Shown in pieces: positions 8,525-14,707 of a DNA stretch of 14,707 bases. Source of the stretch: an uncultured Erysipelotrichaceae bacterium (GTDB taxonomy: Bacteria > Bacillota_I > Bacilli_A > Erysipelotrichales > Erysipelotrichaceae); assembly GCA_902796465.1 (NCBI GenBank), contig CADBPK010000122.1, forward strand, positions 1-14,707, read 5' to 3'. Within the stretch, counting starts at the first letter, position 1. Every line of letters starts with the position of its first letter. The position numbers and the translations under genes were made by a program. The notes beneath the pieces were generated by a model, which did no database searches, had not been told where the DNA came from, and saw only the letters and a program-made list of their open reading frames with translations.

Positions 8525-10108
8525 TTATTCCACACAGAGGTATTTACGGATCAGATACACCGGTGTGCAGCTCCATGCATGGCAGTAGCTGTTCACGATC
8601 GGTGACCCGTACGGGGAATAATCCGGTTTCTCAGGATCAAACGCTTCCCAGTATGTATCCGCACCCAGGAAGATCATCTTTCCCCAGTAGTCTTTCATCA
8701 GACAGACAGCTTCATCACGGAGTCCCGCTTCGAACAAGGCCTCAACGATATGGTGATACATATATGGCGTAGCGATATTCCTGACCGGGAACAGGTCTTT
8801 AACTGTATTCTCCATGATCTTCCTGTTCATCTCATCAGACATGACATGGGACAGCACCATCCAGACCTGGCTGGCGATGTTGTATTCATTTTCCCCTGTC
8901 ACAAACAGACCTTTTTCCTGATTGAACAGATGTTCTTTTGCATATCCGCTGATCAGGTCAAGCATATCTTCGTATTTCTGAACATCCGCATCACCGATCT
9001 CACGAGCCAGGGCGATGAACTGCTTCAGGACATAGATCACTTCCGCCTGTCCGGCAGTTTCTTTATTGAACTCATTCGACCAGTCCACGAAGATCGGATA
9101 GTTTTCATCCGGGATCAGTCTTCCGTTTTCATCAAACATCTTCAGGGTGATATCCATCTGTTCCTTGCATACAGGATAGAGTTCCTTTACCAGTTCATGA
9201 TCCGGATGGGCTTTGTTGTAATCATACAGTGTTGAAATGAAGAACAGGCTGTATTCAAACAGGAACGTATCATCCGGTACATTCTCCGGCTTTACGAAGA
9301 CATTCGCGGAGATCTTTCCTTCTTCCGTCGTCATGCCCGCAAAGAGGTACAGGCATCTTTTTACCAGGTCTGTCCTGTCAAAAGTCGCATAGTTGGTAAG
9401 TGCCTGCAGTCTGAGATCGCCCAGCCAGAGACGTCTGTCTCTTTTCGGGCCATCTTCGAAGACATCCTGCATGCAGTCAGCGAGTGTCTTGACACCCACA
9501 TCATAGATCTTCTGCAGCTCAGGATCATCCAGCTTCATCGGCTTCAGCGTGCTGTAATCCGCCGAAGAAACTGTTTCGGCGACCGGCTCAGAGAATGTCA
9601 CCTGCCATTTCGGGGAAGTATCGATGACTTTCAGTTCAACATAACGGAAACTGTATCTCCTGCTCAGAACCAGATCGGCCGGAAGTTCATCCACATGGAT
9701 GAATTCCTCCTGGATCCAGGAACTGGAAAGCCAGCCGTCATAATCGGAGGATTCTGCTTTCAGCTCACACGGCATTTCCGCAAATTTCAGGCGGAGAAAC
9801 AGGGGCGCGTCCATCGGCGAACCTTTATGACCCAGACGGATCCGGAATTTGCCGACCATGTGTGTACCGAAATCGAGGATCAGCGTATCATCCCGTTTCA
9901 TAGGATAATCAGAGAGATTTTCAATCTTTTTATCACTGCCCGCCGGTCCGTATCCGCCGAGCCAGGTGTCATTTTCTTCAATTTCAACAATACGTACCGG
10001 TTTGTGCTCTTCTGTTGCCAGCTGCGGGCGGTTTGCCTCAGCTTTTGCCAGAAGTACTTCGTCGTATCTGAACTTCAGTTCATTATTGATCTGGAATGAG
10101 AATGACAT
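8525..10108 (-). CDS. GH78-like (alpha-L-rhamnosidase family) six-hairpin glycosidase
   Basis: A 527-residue soluble protein without signal peptide or membrane segment, so probably cytoplasmic. Residues about 1-185 look like the beta-sandwich part and about 190-525 the (alpha/alpha)6 barrel of GH78-like enzymes. Family marks are DGPKRDRRLWLGDLR at 219-233, VDWSNEF at 341-347, DTYWEAFDP at 484-492 and NSYCHAWSCTPVYLI at 506-520. By alignment to the GH78 motif DCPQRDERLGW, the usual general-acid Glu is R225 here, while E488 matches the presumed general base. Substrate and even hydrolytic mechanism are therefore open; unsaturated or other 6-deoxy sugars are as possible as rhamnose. It is shorter than the multidomain secreted GH78 enzymes. 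It lies 39 bases downstream of the flavin reductase gene, with a weak purine-rich ribosome binding site (AGAAAG), and probably shares its transcript. Confidence 0.8.
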   Translation of the reverse strand: MSFSFQINNELKFRYDEVLLAKAEANRPQLATEEHKPVRIVEIEENDTWLGGYGPAGSDKKIENLSDYPMKRDDTLILDFGTHMVGKFRIRLGHKGSPMDAPLFLRLKFAEMPCELKAESSDYDGWLSSSWIQEEFIHVDELPADLVLSRRYSFRYVELKVIDTSPKWQVTFSEPVAETVSSADYSTLKPMKLDDPELQKIYDVGVKTLADCMQDVFEDGPKRDRRLWLGDLRLQALTNYATFDRTDLVKRCLYLFAGMTTEEGKISANVFVKPENVPDDTFLFEYSLFFISTLYDYNKAHPDHELVKELYPVCKEQMDITLKMFDENGRLIPDENYPIFVDWSNEFNKETAGQAEVIYVLKQFIALAREIGDADVQKYEDMLDLISGYAKEHLFNQEKGLFVTGENEYNIASQVWMVLSHVMSDEMNRKIMENTVKDLFPVRNIATPYMYHHIVEALFEAGLRDEAVCLMKDYWGKMIFLGADTYWEAFDPEKPDYSPYGSPIVNSYCHAWSCTPVYLIRKYLCVE

Positions 10109-10147
10109 ATTTTTTCTGCTTTCTTTTACTTTTTCACTTACTGTCTG

Positions 10148-12082
10148 TTAAATATCCAGTGCCGCATGATATCCCTGATATACGGCATTCGTAATGGTGG
10201 ATACTTTGTTTGCGTCACCGATGACCCTGACAAACGGGGCACCGTCCAGCAGGTCGTTATAAGACGCGCTCCTCTGGCCGAGCGCACAGATGACGCTTCT
10301 TCCCGGAACCAGTACTTCCTTATTTTCCGGATCCAGACAGATCACGCCTTCATCCGTAATTCTCAAGCCTTTATATGAAGTATGCACTTCCGCATATTTA
10401 TCTATTTCTTTTAACAGCAGCGGACGATGACGAACGTTAGCATCCGGTGCCAGAGCATTTCTCATTTCCACCAGATGTACCTTTTTACCTTCACGTCCCA
10501 GATGAACTGCGCATTCACAGCCGGCCAGTCCGCCGCCCAGTACGACAACATCATCTCCTACTTTATCCTTATTCAGATAATAATCATTTACCACCACACA
10601 CTTGTCTATACCTTCCAGCGGCGGAATGATCGGATTGGAGCCTGTTGCGATAATGAGCGCATCCGGTTTTACCGAATCACATAATTCTTTCGTGACCGGT
10701 GTATTGTACACGATCCTGACGCCGGCATCCTCAGCCATCTTCTTATATGTCTTAGATAATTCATACATTTCTTTTTTGAAGGGAATCGCCTGTTCGGATT
10801 TCAATATACCGCCGGTTTCGCTTTCCTTTTCATACAGCGTGACTTCATGTCCGCGTTTTGCGGCTGTATAGGCTGCATAAAGACCGCCCGGTCCCCCGCC
10901 TGCGACAAGAACACGTTTTGAAACAGGTGCCTTGATGATTTCATCACCTTCCAGTTCCCTGCCGATCACCGGGTTAACAGTGCATCTGCGGGTGGATGTG
11001 GCCGCTCTTTCCGCCATGCAGGTAAAGCATCGCAGACATCTGACGATATCCTCGCTGCGGTTTTCCATGACTTTTCGCGGAAGATACGGATCTGCCAGCA
11101 AAGCCCTGCCCATATAAACAAGGTCTGCCTTTCCGGACGCGATGATATCTTCCAGCATATCCGGATCATTTAATCCCCCGATCGTTGAGACCGGGACAGA
11201 AACATGCTTTTTGATCTCCGAAGCAAGATAGACGTTTCTTCCATGCTCCTCAAACATACTCGGATGCGTAATGCCGAAAGTCCTCTGATAGGTTCCGGCA
11301 GAAACATGGATAATATCGCAGTACGGCTCGATACGTTTCGCGATCTCTATCGCTTCTTCCAGATGATAGCCTTCTTCCACAAATTCATCCCCGCTCATCC
11401 TGAACTCGATCGGAAAGAACGGTCCGACATTCTCCTTGACCTTCTTCAGAACTTCAACAGCCAGACGGCACCGGTTTTCCAGGCTTCCGCCATATTCATC
11501 TTCCCTGTGATTGAACATCGGGGACAGGAACTGGTTGATCAGCCAGCCGTGACCGCCGTGGATCATCACCATTTCAAAGCCTGCCCTCTGCGCAAGAGCT
11601 GCGACATGACCATACGCTTCCACGATCTCATCGATCATTTCTTTGGTCAGGGCCTTTACCCTGACGCCGTCATTGCGGGTCGTATCACACGGTCCCCACT
11701 GGTGCATGGACTTCTGCTTGTTCTTATCTGTCATGTACGTTCCCGCAAACATGCCGGAATGCGACAGCTCCAGGGAAGGAATGGCACCATGTCTTTTGAT
11801 CGCGTCTGCGCAGTATGTAGCCTGTGCCAGCGAATTCAGAATGCTTTCATCCAGATGGTATGCATGGGAACCATCCGTTGCGGGATGCACCATGCATTCA
11901 CTTACAGTTACCACTGCTGCGCCGCCTTTTGCCCGCAGCTCATAGAAGGCTTTGGATTTATCACCGATGCAGCCATCGTTTGTGATATCCGTCCCGCCCA
12001 TCGGCGCCGAACACATACGGTTCCTGAACGTCGTCCGTCCGATTACCAAAGGACTTGTTAAGTTTTTATACTTTCTTTCCAT
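10148..12082 (-). CDS. Old Yellow Enzyme-type NADH:flavin oxidoreductase / 2,4-dienoyl-CoA reductase family protein
   Basis: A 644-residue three-part flavoenzyme. An FMN TIM barrel (about 1-345) has the hallmark INQFLSP and NHREDEYGGSLENR at 182-204. A [4Fe-4S] motif follows with C349, C352, C355 and C367. FAD and NAD(P) Rossmann segments are GGGPGG at 395-400 and GGGLAG at 516-521. Relatives include DCR (FadH), enoate reductases, bile-acid BaiCD/BaiH and trimethylamine dehydrogenase; most reduce C=C bonds next to a carbonyl using NAD(P)H. The carbonyl-binding His pair H175/H178 is present, but W180 replaces the Tyr that is the usual proton donor in HxxHGY. The first three cysteines are spaced x2-x2, as in trimethylamine dehydrogenase, not x2-x3. 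The ATG at 12082 follows CAGGAGA. It is the first gene of the unit that continues into the glycosidase. Substrate unknown. Confidence 0.9.
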   Translation of the reverse strand: MERKYKNLTSPLVIGRTTFRNRMCSAPMGGTDITNDGCIGDKSKAFYELRAKGGAAVVTVSECMVHPATDGSHAYHLDESILNSLAQATYCADAIKRHGAIPSLELSHSGMFAGTYMTDKNKQKSMHQWGPCDTTRNDGVRVKALTKEMIDEIVEAYGHVAALAQRAGFEMVMIHGGHGWLINQFLSPMFNHREDEYGGSLENRCRLAVEVLKKVKENVGPFFPIEFRMSGDEFVEEGYHLEEAIEIAKRIEPYCDIIHVSAGTYQRTFGITHPSMFEEHGRNVYLASEIKKHVSVPVSTIGGLNDPDMLEDIIASGKADLVYMGRALLADPYLPRKVMENRSEDIVRCLRCFTCMAERAATSTRRCTVNPVIGRELEGDEIIKAPVSKRVLVAGGGPGGLYAAYTAAKRGHEVTLYEKESETGGILKSEQAIPFKKEMYELSKTYKKMAEDAGVRIVYNTPVTKELCDSVKPDALIIATGSNPIIPPLEGIDKCVVVNDYYLNKDKVGDDVVVLGGGLAGCECAVHLGREGKKVHLVEMRNALAPDANVRHRPLLLKEIDKYAEVHTSYKGLRITDEGVICLDPENKEVLVPGRSVICALGQRSASYNDLLDGAPFVRVIGDANKVSTITNAVYQGYHAALDI

Positions 12083-12152
12083 AATCTCTCCTGTCTAAAA
12101 CTGTTTGTATGATCATTGCAGTCTTCTACATTTCTTCATTATTGATATTTCC

Positions 12153-12163
12153 GCAGTGACTGC
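12153..12163. repeat. Short palindrome GCAGT-G-ACTGC
   Basis: A perfect inverted repeat with 5-base arms and a 1-base centre. It lies just downstream of the predicted start of the flavin reductase transcript, a usual place for a repressor operator. No regulator gene is in the window, so its role is unproven. Confidence 0.4.
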
Positions 12164-12180
12164 CGTTTTCTGTTAAGGTA

Positions 12181-12209
12181 AATTTATCATCTTTTCCCGA
12201 TTACTTCAA
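12181..12209 (-). promoter_or_regulatory. Candidate promoter of the flavin reductase-glycosidase unit
   Basis: On the minus strand TTGAAG (12204-12209) and TAAATT (12181-12186) are 17 bases apart, each matching four of six consensus bases. A start near 12174 would give a leader of about 90 nt before the ATG at 12082. It is the best match that I found in the divergent region for this direction, but it is only moderate. Confidence 0.42.
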
Positions 12210-12227
12210 AATACGATGGTCAGGAAA

Positions 12228-12240
12228 TGTACCCGGTACA
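12228..12240. repeat. Palindrome TGTACC-C-GGTACA
   Basis: A perfect inverted repeat with 6-base arms and a 1-base centre, 7 bases before a second, GC-rich palindrome. The pair sits upstream of the candidate -10 box of the plus-strand lyase gene. It could be an operator half of the divergent region; no direct evidence. Confidence 0.4.
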
Positions 12241-12247
12241 GGCATTT

Positions 12248-12263
12248 CCGCTTCCGGAAGCGG
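12248..12263. repeat. 16-bp perfect palindrome CCGCTTCCGGAAGCGG
   Basis: A self-complementary 16-mer immediately upstream of where the -35 box for the TATAAT at 12287 would lie. It could bind a dimeric regulator, or form a small hairpin with a CCGG loop if it is transcribed. In the plus reading it is also inside an open in-frame extension of the lyase gene, so part of the symmetry may be accidental coding sequence. Confidence 0.45.
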
Positions 12264-12286
12264 TGGAAGAAGTGCGCCGGAAAGAC

Positions 12287-12292
12287 TATAAT
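12287..12292 (+). promoter_or_regulatory. Candidate -10 box of the lyase gene
   Basis: A perfect TATAAT on the plus strand, 30 bases before the lyase ATG. The base 17-bp upstream hexamer (TGGAAG, 12264-12269) is a poor -35, so an activator or a different arrangement would be needed. If used, transcription would start near 12299, leaving a short leader with only the AAGGAG site. Confidence 0.4.
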
Positions 12293-12322
12293 GAACTCTG
12301 TGAAAAAACAAAGGAGCGAATC

Positions 12323-13579
12323 ATGATTAAAGATCAGATCGATAAAGAACTGCTTGCCCTGGCAAAGCAGGCTGACATAGAACTGGAACCGGTATACAGC
12401 AGGATCGATGCCGTATGCATGACCAATTCCGACAGGATCCTGTCCGCGTTTATTGAAAATAACGTATCCTACACCGACTTTGCGGATATCAACGGCTATG
12501 GCAACTACGATGCCGGCAGGGACAAGCTGGAGCGCATCTTTGCGGATGTCCTCGGCAGCGAAGATGCCCTGGTGCGGCCGCAGATCATGAGCGGCACGAA
12601 TGCCCTCTATATTGCATTTACCGGCCTTCTGAAACATGGTGATACGATGATCTCCCTGACCGGGATGCCGTATGATTCCCTGCAGGAAATGATCGGGATC
12701 AGCGGCAGTTCCTCCCAGTCCCTGAAAGCGTATGGTGTAAAGTATGAACAGATCGATCTTGTTAATAATCAATTCGATGAAGAAGCGATCATACAGCGTC
12801 TTTCCCGGAACGATGTGCGCCTGGCAGAGATCCAGCGTTCCCGCGGCTATTCCTCACGTCTTTCCCTCACGGTTGACCAGATCGGACATATCATCAGAAA
12901 GATCCGTGAAGTCAATAAAGATGTCATCATCATGGTCGACAACTGCTATGGCGAACTCGTCGAGGAAAAGGAACCGGGACACGTCGGTGCCGATATCACC
13001 GTCGGTTCCCTGATGAAGAACCTCGGCGGCGGAATTGCCCCGACCGGCGGATACATTGCCGGGCGCAAGGATCTGATCGGCGAGATCGCGGAACGTTTCT
13101 CCGCCCCCGGACTTGGAAAAGAACAGGGCGCCAATTTCAACCTCAACAACGCTTTCTTCAAAGGCCTGTTCCTGGCACCCGGTGCCGTGCGCAGCTCCAT
13201 GAAGACGGCTGTCTTCTCCGCATGGATGCTGGAAAAGCTGGGTTATAGCAATGTCTCACCCCGCTATGACGAATTCCGCACGGATATCATCCAGACGGTG
13301 GAACTCGGTTCAAAGGAGAATCTTGTACGCTTCACGCAGGGCATGCAGGAATCCTCCCCGATTGACTCCTTCGTCAAGGTACTCCCGGCACCGATGCCGG
13401 GCTATCCGTTCGATGAAGTCATGGCCTGCGGTGCGTTTACCCAGGGCAGCACGATCGAACTGAGCGCAGACGCCCCGGTCATTCCCCCGTATACGCTGTA
13501 TATGCAGGGCGGCATGACACCGGAATACGGAAAACTGAGTGTCCTTCTCGCGCTTTCAAAAATAAAAGAGAGCTGCTAA
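12323..13579 (+). CDS. ynbB: Methionine gamma-lyase family PLP-dependent C-S lyase (aluminium resistance protein family)
   Basis: A 418-residue fold-type I PLP enzyme of the YnbB family, about the family's usual length. The family is annotated as methionine gamma-lyase or aluminium resistance protein; C-S bond cleavage is the likely chemistry, but the physiological substrate is not settled. Visible marks are NGYGNYDAGRDKLERIFADV at 57-76 (family signature), the PLP-phosphate region MSGTNALYIAF at 89-99, the PLP-ring Asp D206 in VDNCYGE, and the Schiff-base Lys K232 in GSLMKNLGGG. The N terminus MIKDQIDKELLALAK matches the family start, and AAGGAG lies 6 bases before this ATG. The frame stays open upstream to an ATG at 12227 with no good ribosome binding site, so the shorter form is chosen. 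It converges on the dehydrogenase gene with a 4-base overlap. Confidence 0.9.
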   Translation: MIKDQIDKELLALAKQADIELEPVYSRIDAVCMTNSDRILSAFIENNVSYTDFADINGYGNYDAGRDKLERIFADVLGSEDALVRPQIMSGTNALYIAFTGLLKHGDTMISLTGMPYDSLQEMIGISGSSSQSLKAYGVKYEQIDLVNNQFDEEAIIQRLSRNDVRLAEIQRSRGYSSRLSLTVDQIGHIIRKIREVNKDVIIMVDNCYGELVEEKEPGHVGADITVGSLMKNLGGGIAPTGGYIAGRKDLIGEIAERFSAPGLGKEQGANFNLNNAFFKGLFLAPGAVRSSMKTAVFSAWMLEKLGYSNVSPRYDEFRTDIIQTVELGSKENLVRFTQGMQESSPIDSFVKVLPAPMPGYPFDEVMACGAFTQGSTIELSADAPVIPPYTLYMQGGMTPEYGKLSVLLALSKIKESC

Positions 13580-13585
13580 CAGCTC
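13557..13585 (-). terminator. Intrinsic terminator at the convergent stop codons
   Basis: The stem GAGCTG/CAGCTC (13570-13585) has the 4-base loop CTAA (13576-13579), which is exactly the overlap of the two stop codons. On the minus strand it is followed by TCTTTTATTTTTG (13557-13569), a good U tract, so it should end the efp-dehydrogenase transcript inside the last codons of the lyase gene. On the plus strand no T tract follows. Confidence 0.7.
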
Positions 13586-14322
13586 CCCATCTGTCCTCCG
13601 TCGATCCGGATGATCGTATTGTTGATAAAGTCTGCCTCATCTGATACCAGAAAACGTACCAGGGATGCGACTTCTTCCGGTTTCCCGTACCGCTGTACGA
13701 GGATCTTGTCTGTTTCCTGTTTCAGGAATTCCGGATCATATCCGTCCAGTTCCTTCGGCGTCCCGATAAAACCGGGCGCGACGGCATTGACGTGCACGAA
13801 CGGCGCAAACTGCACGGCCAGATCATGCGTCAGTGCGTTGAGCGCCGCTTTGGACGCATCATAGTCAAAGCACATCGGATAATATGTATTCATGCCGTTG
13901 GTGGAGGATATATTGATGATCCTGCCGTATTCCTGTTCCTTCATATGCGGCCATACCCGCGCAGCGCAGTTGTATGCGCCGACCACATTCACATCGAGGA
14001 TACGCCGGAACTGTCCGGCGTTTTTATTATGAAACAGATCAGGCTGATCGATCCCGGCATTGTTTACCAGGATATCGACACCGCCGAATTCCTCTTCGAT
14101 CTTTGTGATCATCGCATCCACATCCGCTTCTTTCGCCACATCACCGCGGACAGCCATGCACCGCACACCGAATTCCCCGGCGATCTTCTTCTGAAGTTCC
14201 CGGGCTTTTTCTTCAGCCTGCACATAGCCGATCACGACATCGTATCCGGCTTCTGCCATCTTCCGGACAATGGCGCTGCCGATCCCGCCGGTGCCGCCGG
14301 TTACCAATACTGTCCTGCCCAT
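13576..14322 (-). CDS. Short-chain dehydrogenase/reductase, candidate EF-P 5-aminopentanone reductase (YmfI type)
   Basis: A 248-residue classical SDR, FabG-like in length and order. It has the nucleotide-binding TGGTGGIG at 8-15, NNAG at 87-90, and the catalytic set N112, S140, Y154 and K158 (YDASK). The C terminus is IRIDGGQMGSC. Sequence alone says NAD(P)H-dependent keto reductase, of the kind often annotated as 3-oxoacyl-ACP reductase. It follows efp directly on the same strand. In B. subtilis the SDR YmfI reduces 5-aminopentanone on EF-P Lys32, so that role is a reasonable inference here, not shown. The ATG at 14322 must be the start or nearly so, because the glycine loop begins 7 residues later. 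It has no normal ribosome binding site: only CC separates it from the terminator T run, 17 bases after the efp stop. Confidence 0.85.
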   Translation of the reverse strand: MGRTVLVTGGTGGIGSAIVRKMAEAGYDVVIGYVQAEEKARELQKKIAGEFGVRCMAVRGDVAKEADVDAMITKIEEEFGGVDILVNNAGIDQPDLFHNKNAGQFRRILDVNVVGAYNCAARVWPHMKEQEYGRIINISSTNGMNTYYPMCFDYDASKAALNALTHDLAVQFAPFVHVNAVAPGFIGTPKELDGYDPEFLKQETDKILVQRYGKPEEVASLVRFLVSDEADFINNTIIRIDGGQMGSC

Positions 14323-14324
14323 GG

Positions 14325-14349
14325 AAAAAAGAGCCCTGATCAGGCTCTT
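14325..14349 (-). terminator. Intrinsic terminator overlapping the efp stop codon
   Basis: On the minus strand the stem AAGAGCC/GGCTCTT (14329-14349, loop TGATCAG, which holds the efp TGA) is followed by T residues; the T run covers 14325-14330. It ends 2 bases before the ATG of the dehydrogenase. It should end most efp transcripts, leaving readthrough or an unseen internal promoter to serve the next gene. Confidence 0.78.
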
Positions 14350-14707
14350 CCTGCGTACTTTCCGTCGGCTGTGCTGACAGCGATCGTTTCACCCTGTTCA
14401 ATGAACTGCGGAACACGGACGGTCAGACCTGTTTCAGTAACAGCGTCCTTTGTCTGTGTGGACGGTGCGCCTTTGATTGCCGGACTTGTCTGTTCAACGA
14501 CCAGGTCAACAGTTGCCGGTAAAGAAACGTTCAGAACATTGCCTTCAAAGATCATCAGGCTGACTTCCAGACCGTCTTTGATGAAGTACTTGTTGAAGCC
14601 GATCTGCTCTTCAGAAAGCTCATATGTCTCGAATGTTTCCATATCCATGAAGTAATAGATATTGTCTGCGATATATGAGAATGTTACGAGCTGCTTTGTG
14701 ATCACTG
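14340..14707 (-). CDS. efp: Elongation factor P, 5' end missing
   Basis: EF-P binds the ribosome between the P and E sites and relieves stalling at consecutive prolines. The 122 partial or complete codons visible cover the two C-terminal OB-fold domains; about 60 N-terminal residues, including the tip loop with the modified lysine, lie beyond the right edge. Marks are FMDMETFETYEL near the first OB fold and the family signature KDAVTETGLTVRVPQFIEQG, followed by the usual short tail ending TADGKYAGRA. The stop TGA (14340-14342) lies in the loop of an intrinsic terminator. The next gene on the strand is an SDR that may take part in EF-P modification. Promoter and start are outside the window. 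Confidence 0.97.
   Translation of the reverse strand, partial: VITKQLVTFSYIADNIYYFMDMETFETYELSEEQIGFNKYFIKDGLEVSLMIFEGNVLNVSLPATVDLVVEQTSPAIKGAPSTQTKDAVTETGLTVRVPQFIEQGETIAVSTADGKYAGRA

Noticed and set aside
10109..10147. Promoter or terminator between the flavin reductase and the glycosidase
   Set aside because: Only 39 bases, purine-rich on the coding strand, no hairpin and no paired promoter boxes; cotranscription is simpler.
11204..12061. Plus-strand open frame antisense to the flavin reductase (285 codons)
   Set aside because: Covers the conserved FMN barrel on the other strand; no domain, start signal or partner gene supports it.
12206..12772. Minus-strand open frame across the divergent region and the start of the lyase
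   Set aside because: Antisense to the conserved lyase N terminus, with no ribosome binding site and no recognisable family.
13792..14655. Plus-strand open frame antisense to the dehydrogenase and efp
   Set aside because: Runs across two well-supported genes and two terminators; translation has no family features.
1..14707. Mobile elements, CRISPR repeats, tRNA or rRNA genes, phage or toxin-antitoxin genes
   Set aside because: I looked for repeats, terminal inverted repeats, transposase or integrase motifs and cloverleaf sequences and saw none; gene content looks like stable core chromosome plus a small accessory enzyme pair.

Overview
The window looks like chromosomal DNA of a Bacillota (Firmicutes) bacterium of moderate GC content. 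The signs are strong AGGAGG-type ribosome binding sites, tightly packed operons with overlapping genes, a PyrK/PyrD type 1B dihydroorotate dehydrogenase, a PyrR-style attenuator and a YnbB-family C-S lyase. I cannot fix the genus; a gut-type Erysipelotrichia or Clostridia member would fit. I see no rRNA, tRNA, CRISPR array, insertion sequence or phage gene.

Region 1 (1-8389, minus strand) is a de novo UMP operon, transcribed pyrC-carB-pyrK-pyrD-pyrF-pyrE-pyrB. The genes overlap by up to 13 bases or are separated by no more than 15. pyrB runs off the left edge. Together they encode the carbamoyl-phosphate synthetase large subunit, aspartate transcarbamoylase, dihydroorotase, NAD-linked dihydroorotate dehydrogenase, OPRTase and OMP decarboxylase. 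The glutaminase subunit gene carA is absent from its usual place before carB. Upstream of pyrC lie a good sigma-A promoter and a leader of about 110 nt with three mutually exclusive hairpins: a PyrR-type binding loop, an antiterminator and an intrinsic terminator that ends just before the pyrC ribosome binding site.

Region 2 (8442-12209, minus strand) is a two-gene unit ended by a hairpin at 8442-8490. It encodes an Old Yellow Enzyme-type flavin/iron-sulfur reductase and, downstream, a cytoplasmic GH78-like six-hairpin glycosidase. Both carry a substitution at a position that is catalytic in characterised relatives. The pair may process a glycosylated unsaturated compound, but no substrate can be read from the sequence.

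Region 3 (12083-12322) is a divergent intergenic region with candidate promoters in both directions and three short perfect palindromes.

Region 4 (12323-14707) holds a plus-strand PLP-dependent methionine gamma-lyase-family gene. It converges, with a 4-base overlap of stop codons, on a minus-strand pair: translation elongation factor P (efp, cut by the right edge) followed by a short-chain dehydrogenase. Adjacency to efp makes the dehydrogenase a candidate YmfI-type EF-P modification reductase. Intrinsic terminators overlap the stop codons of both efp and the dehydrogenase.
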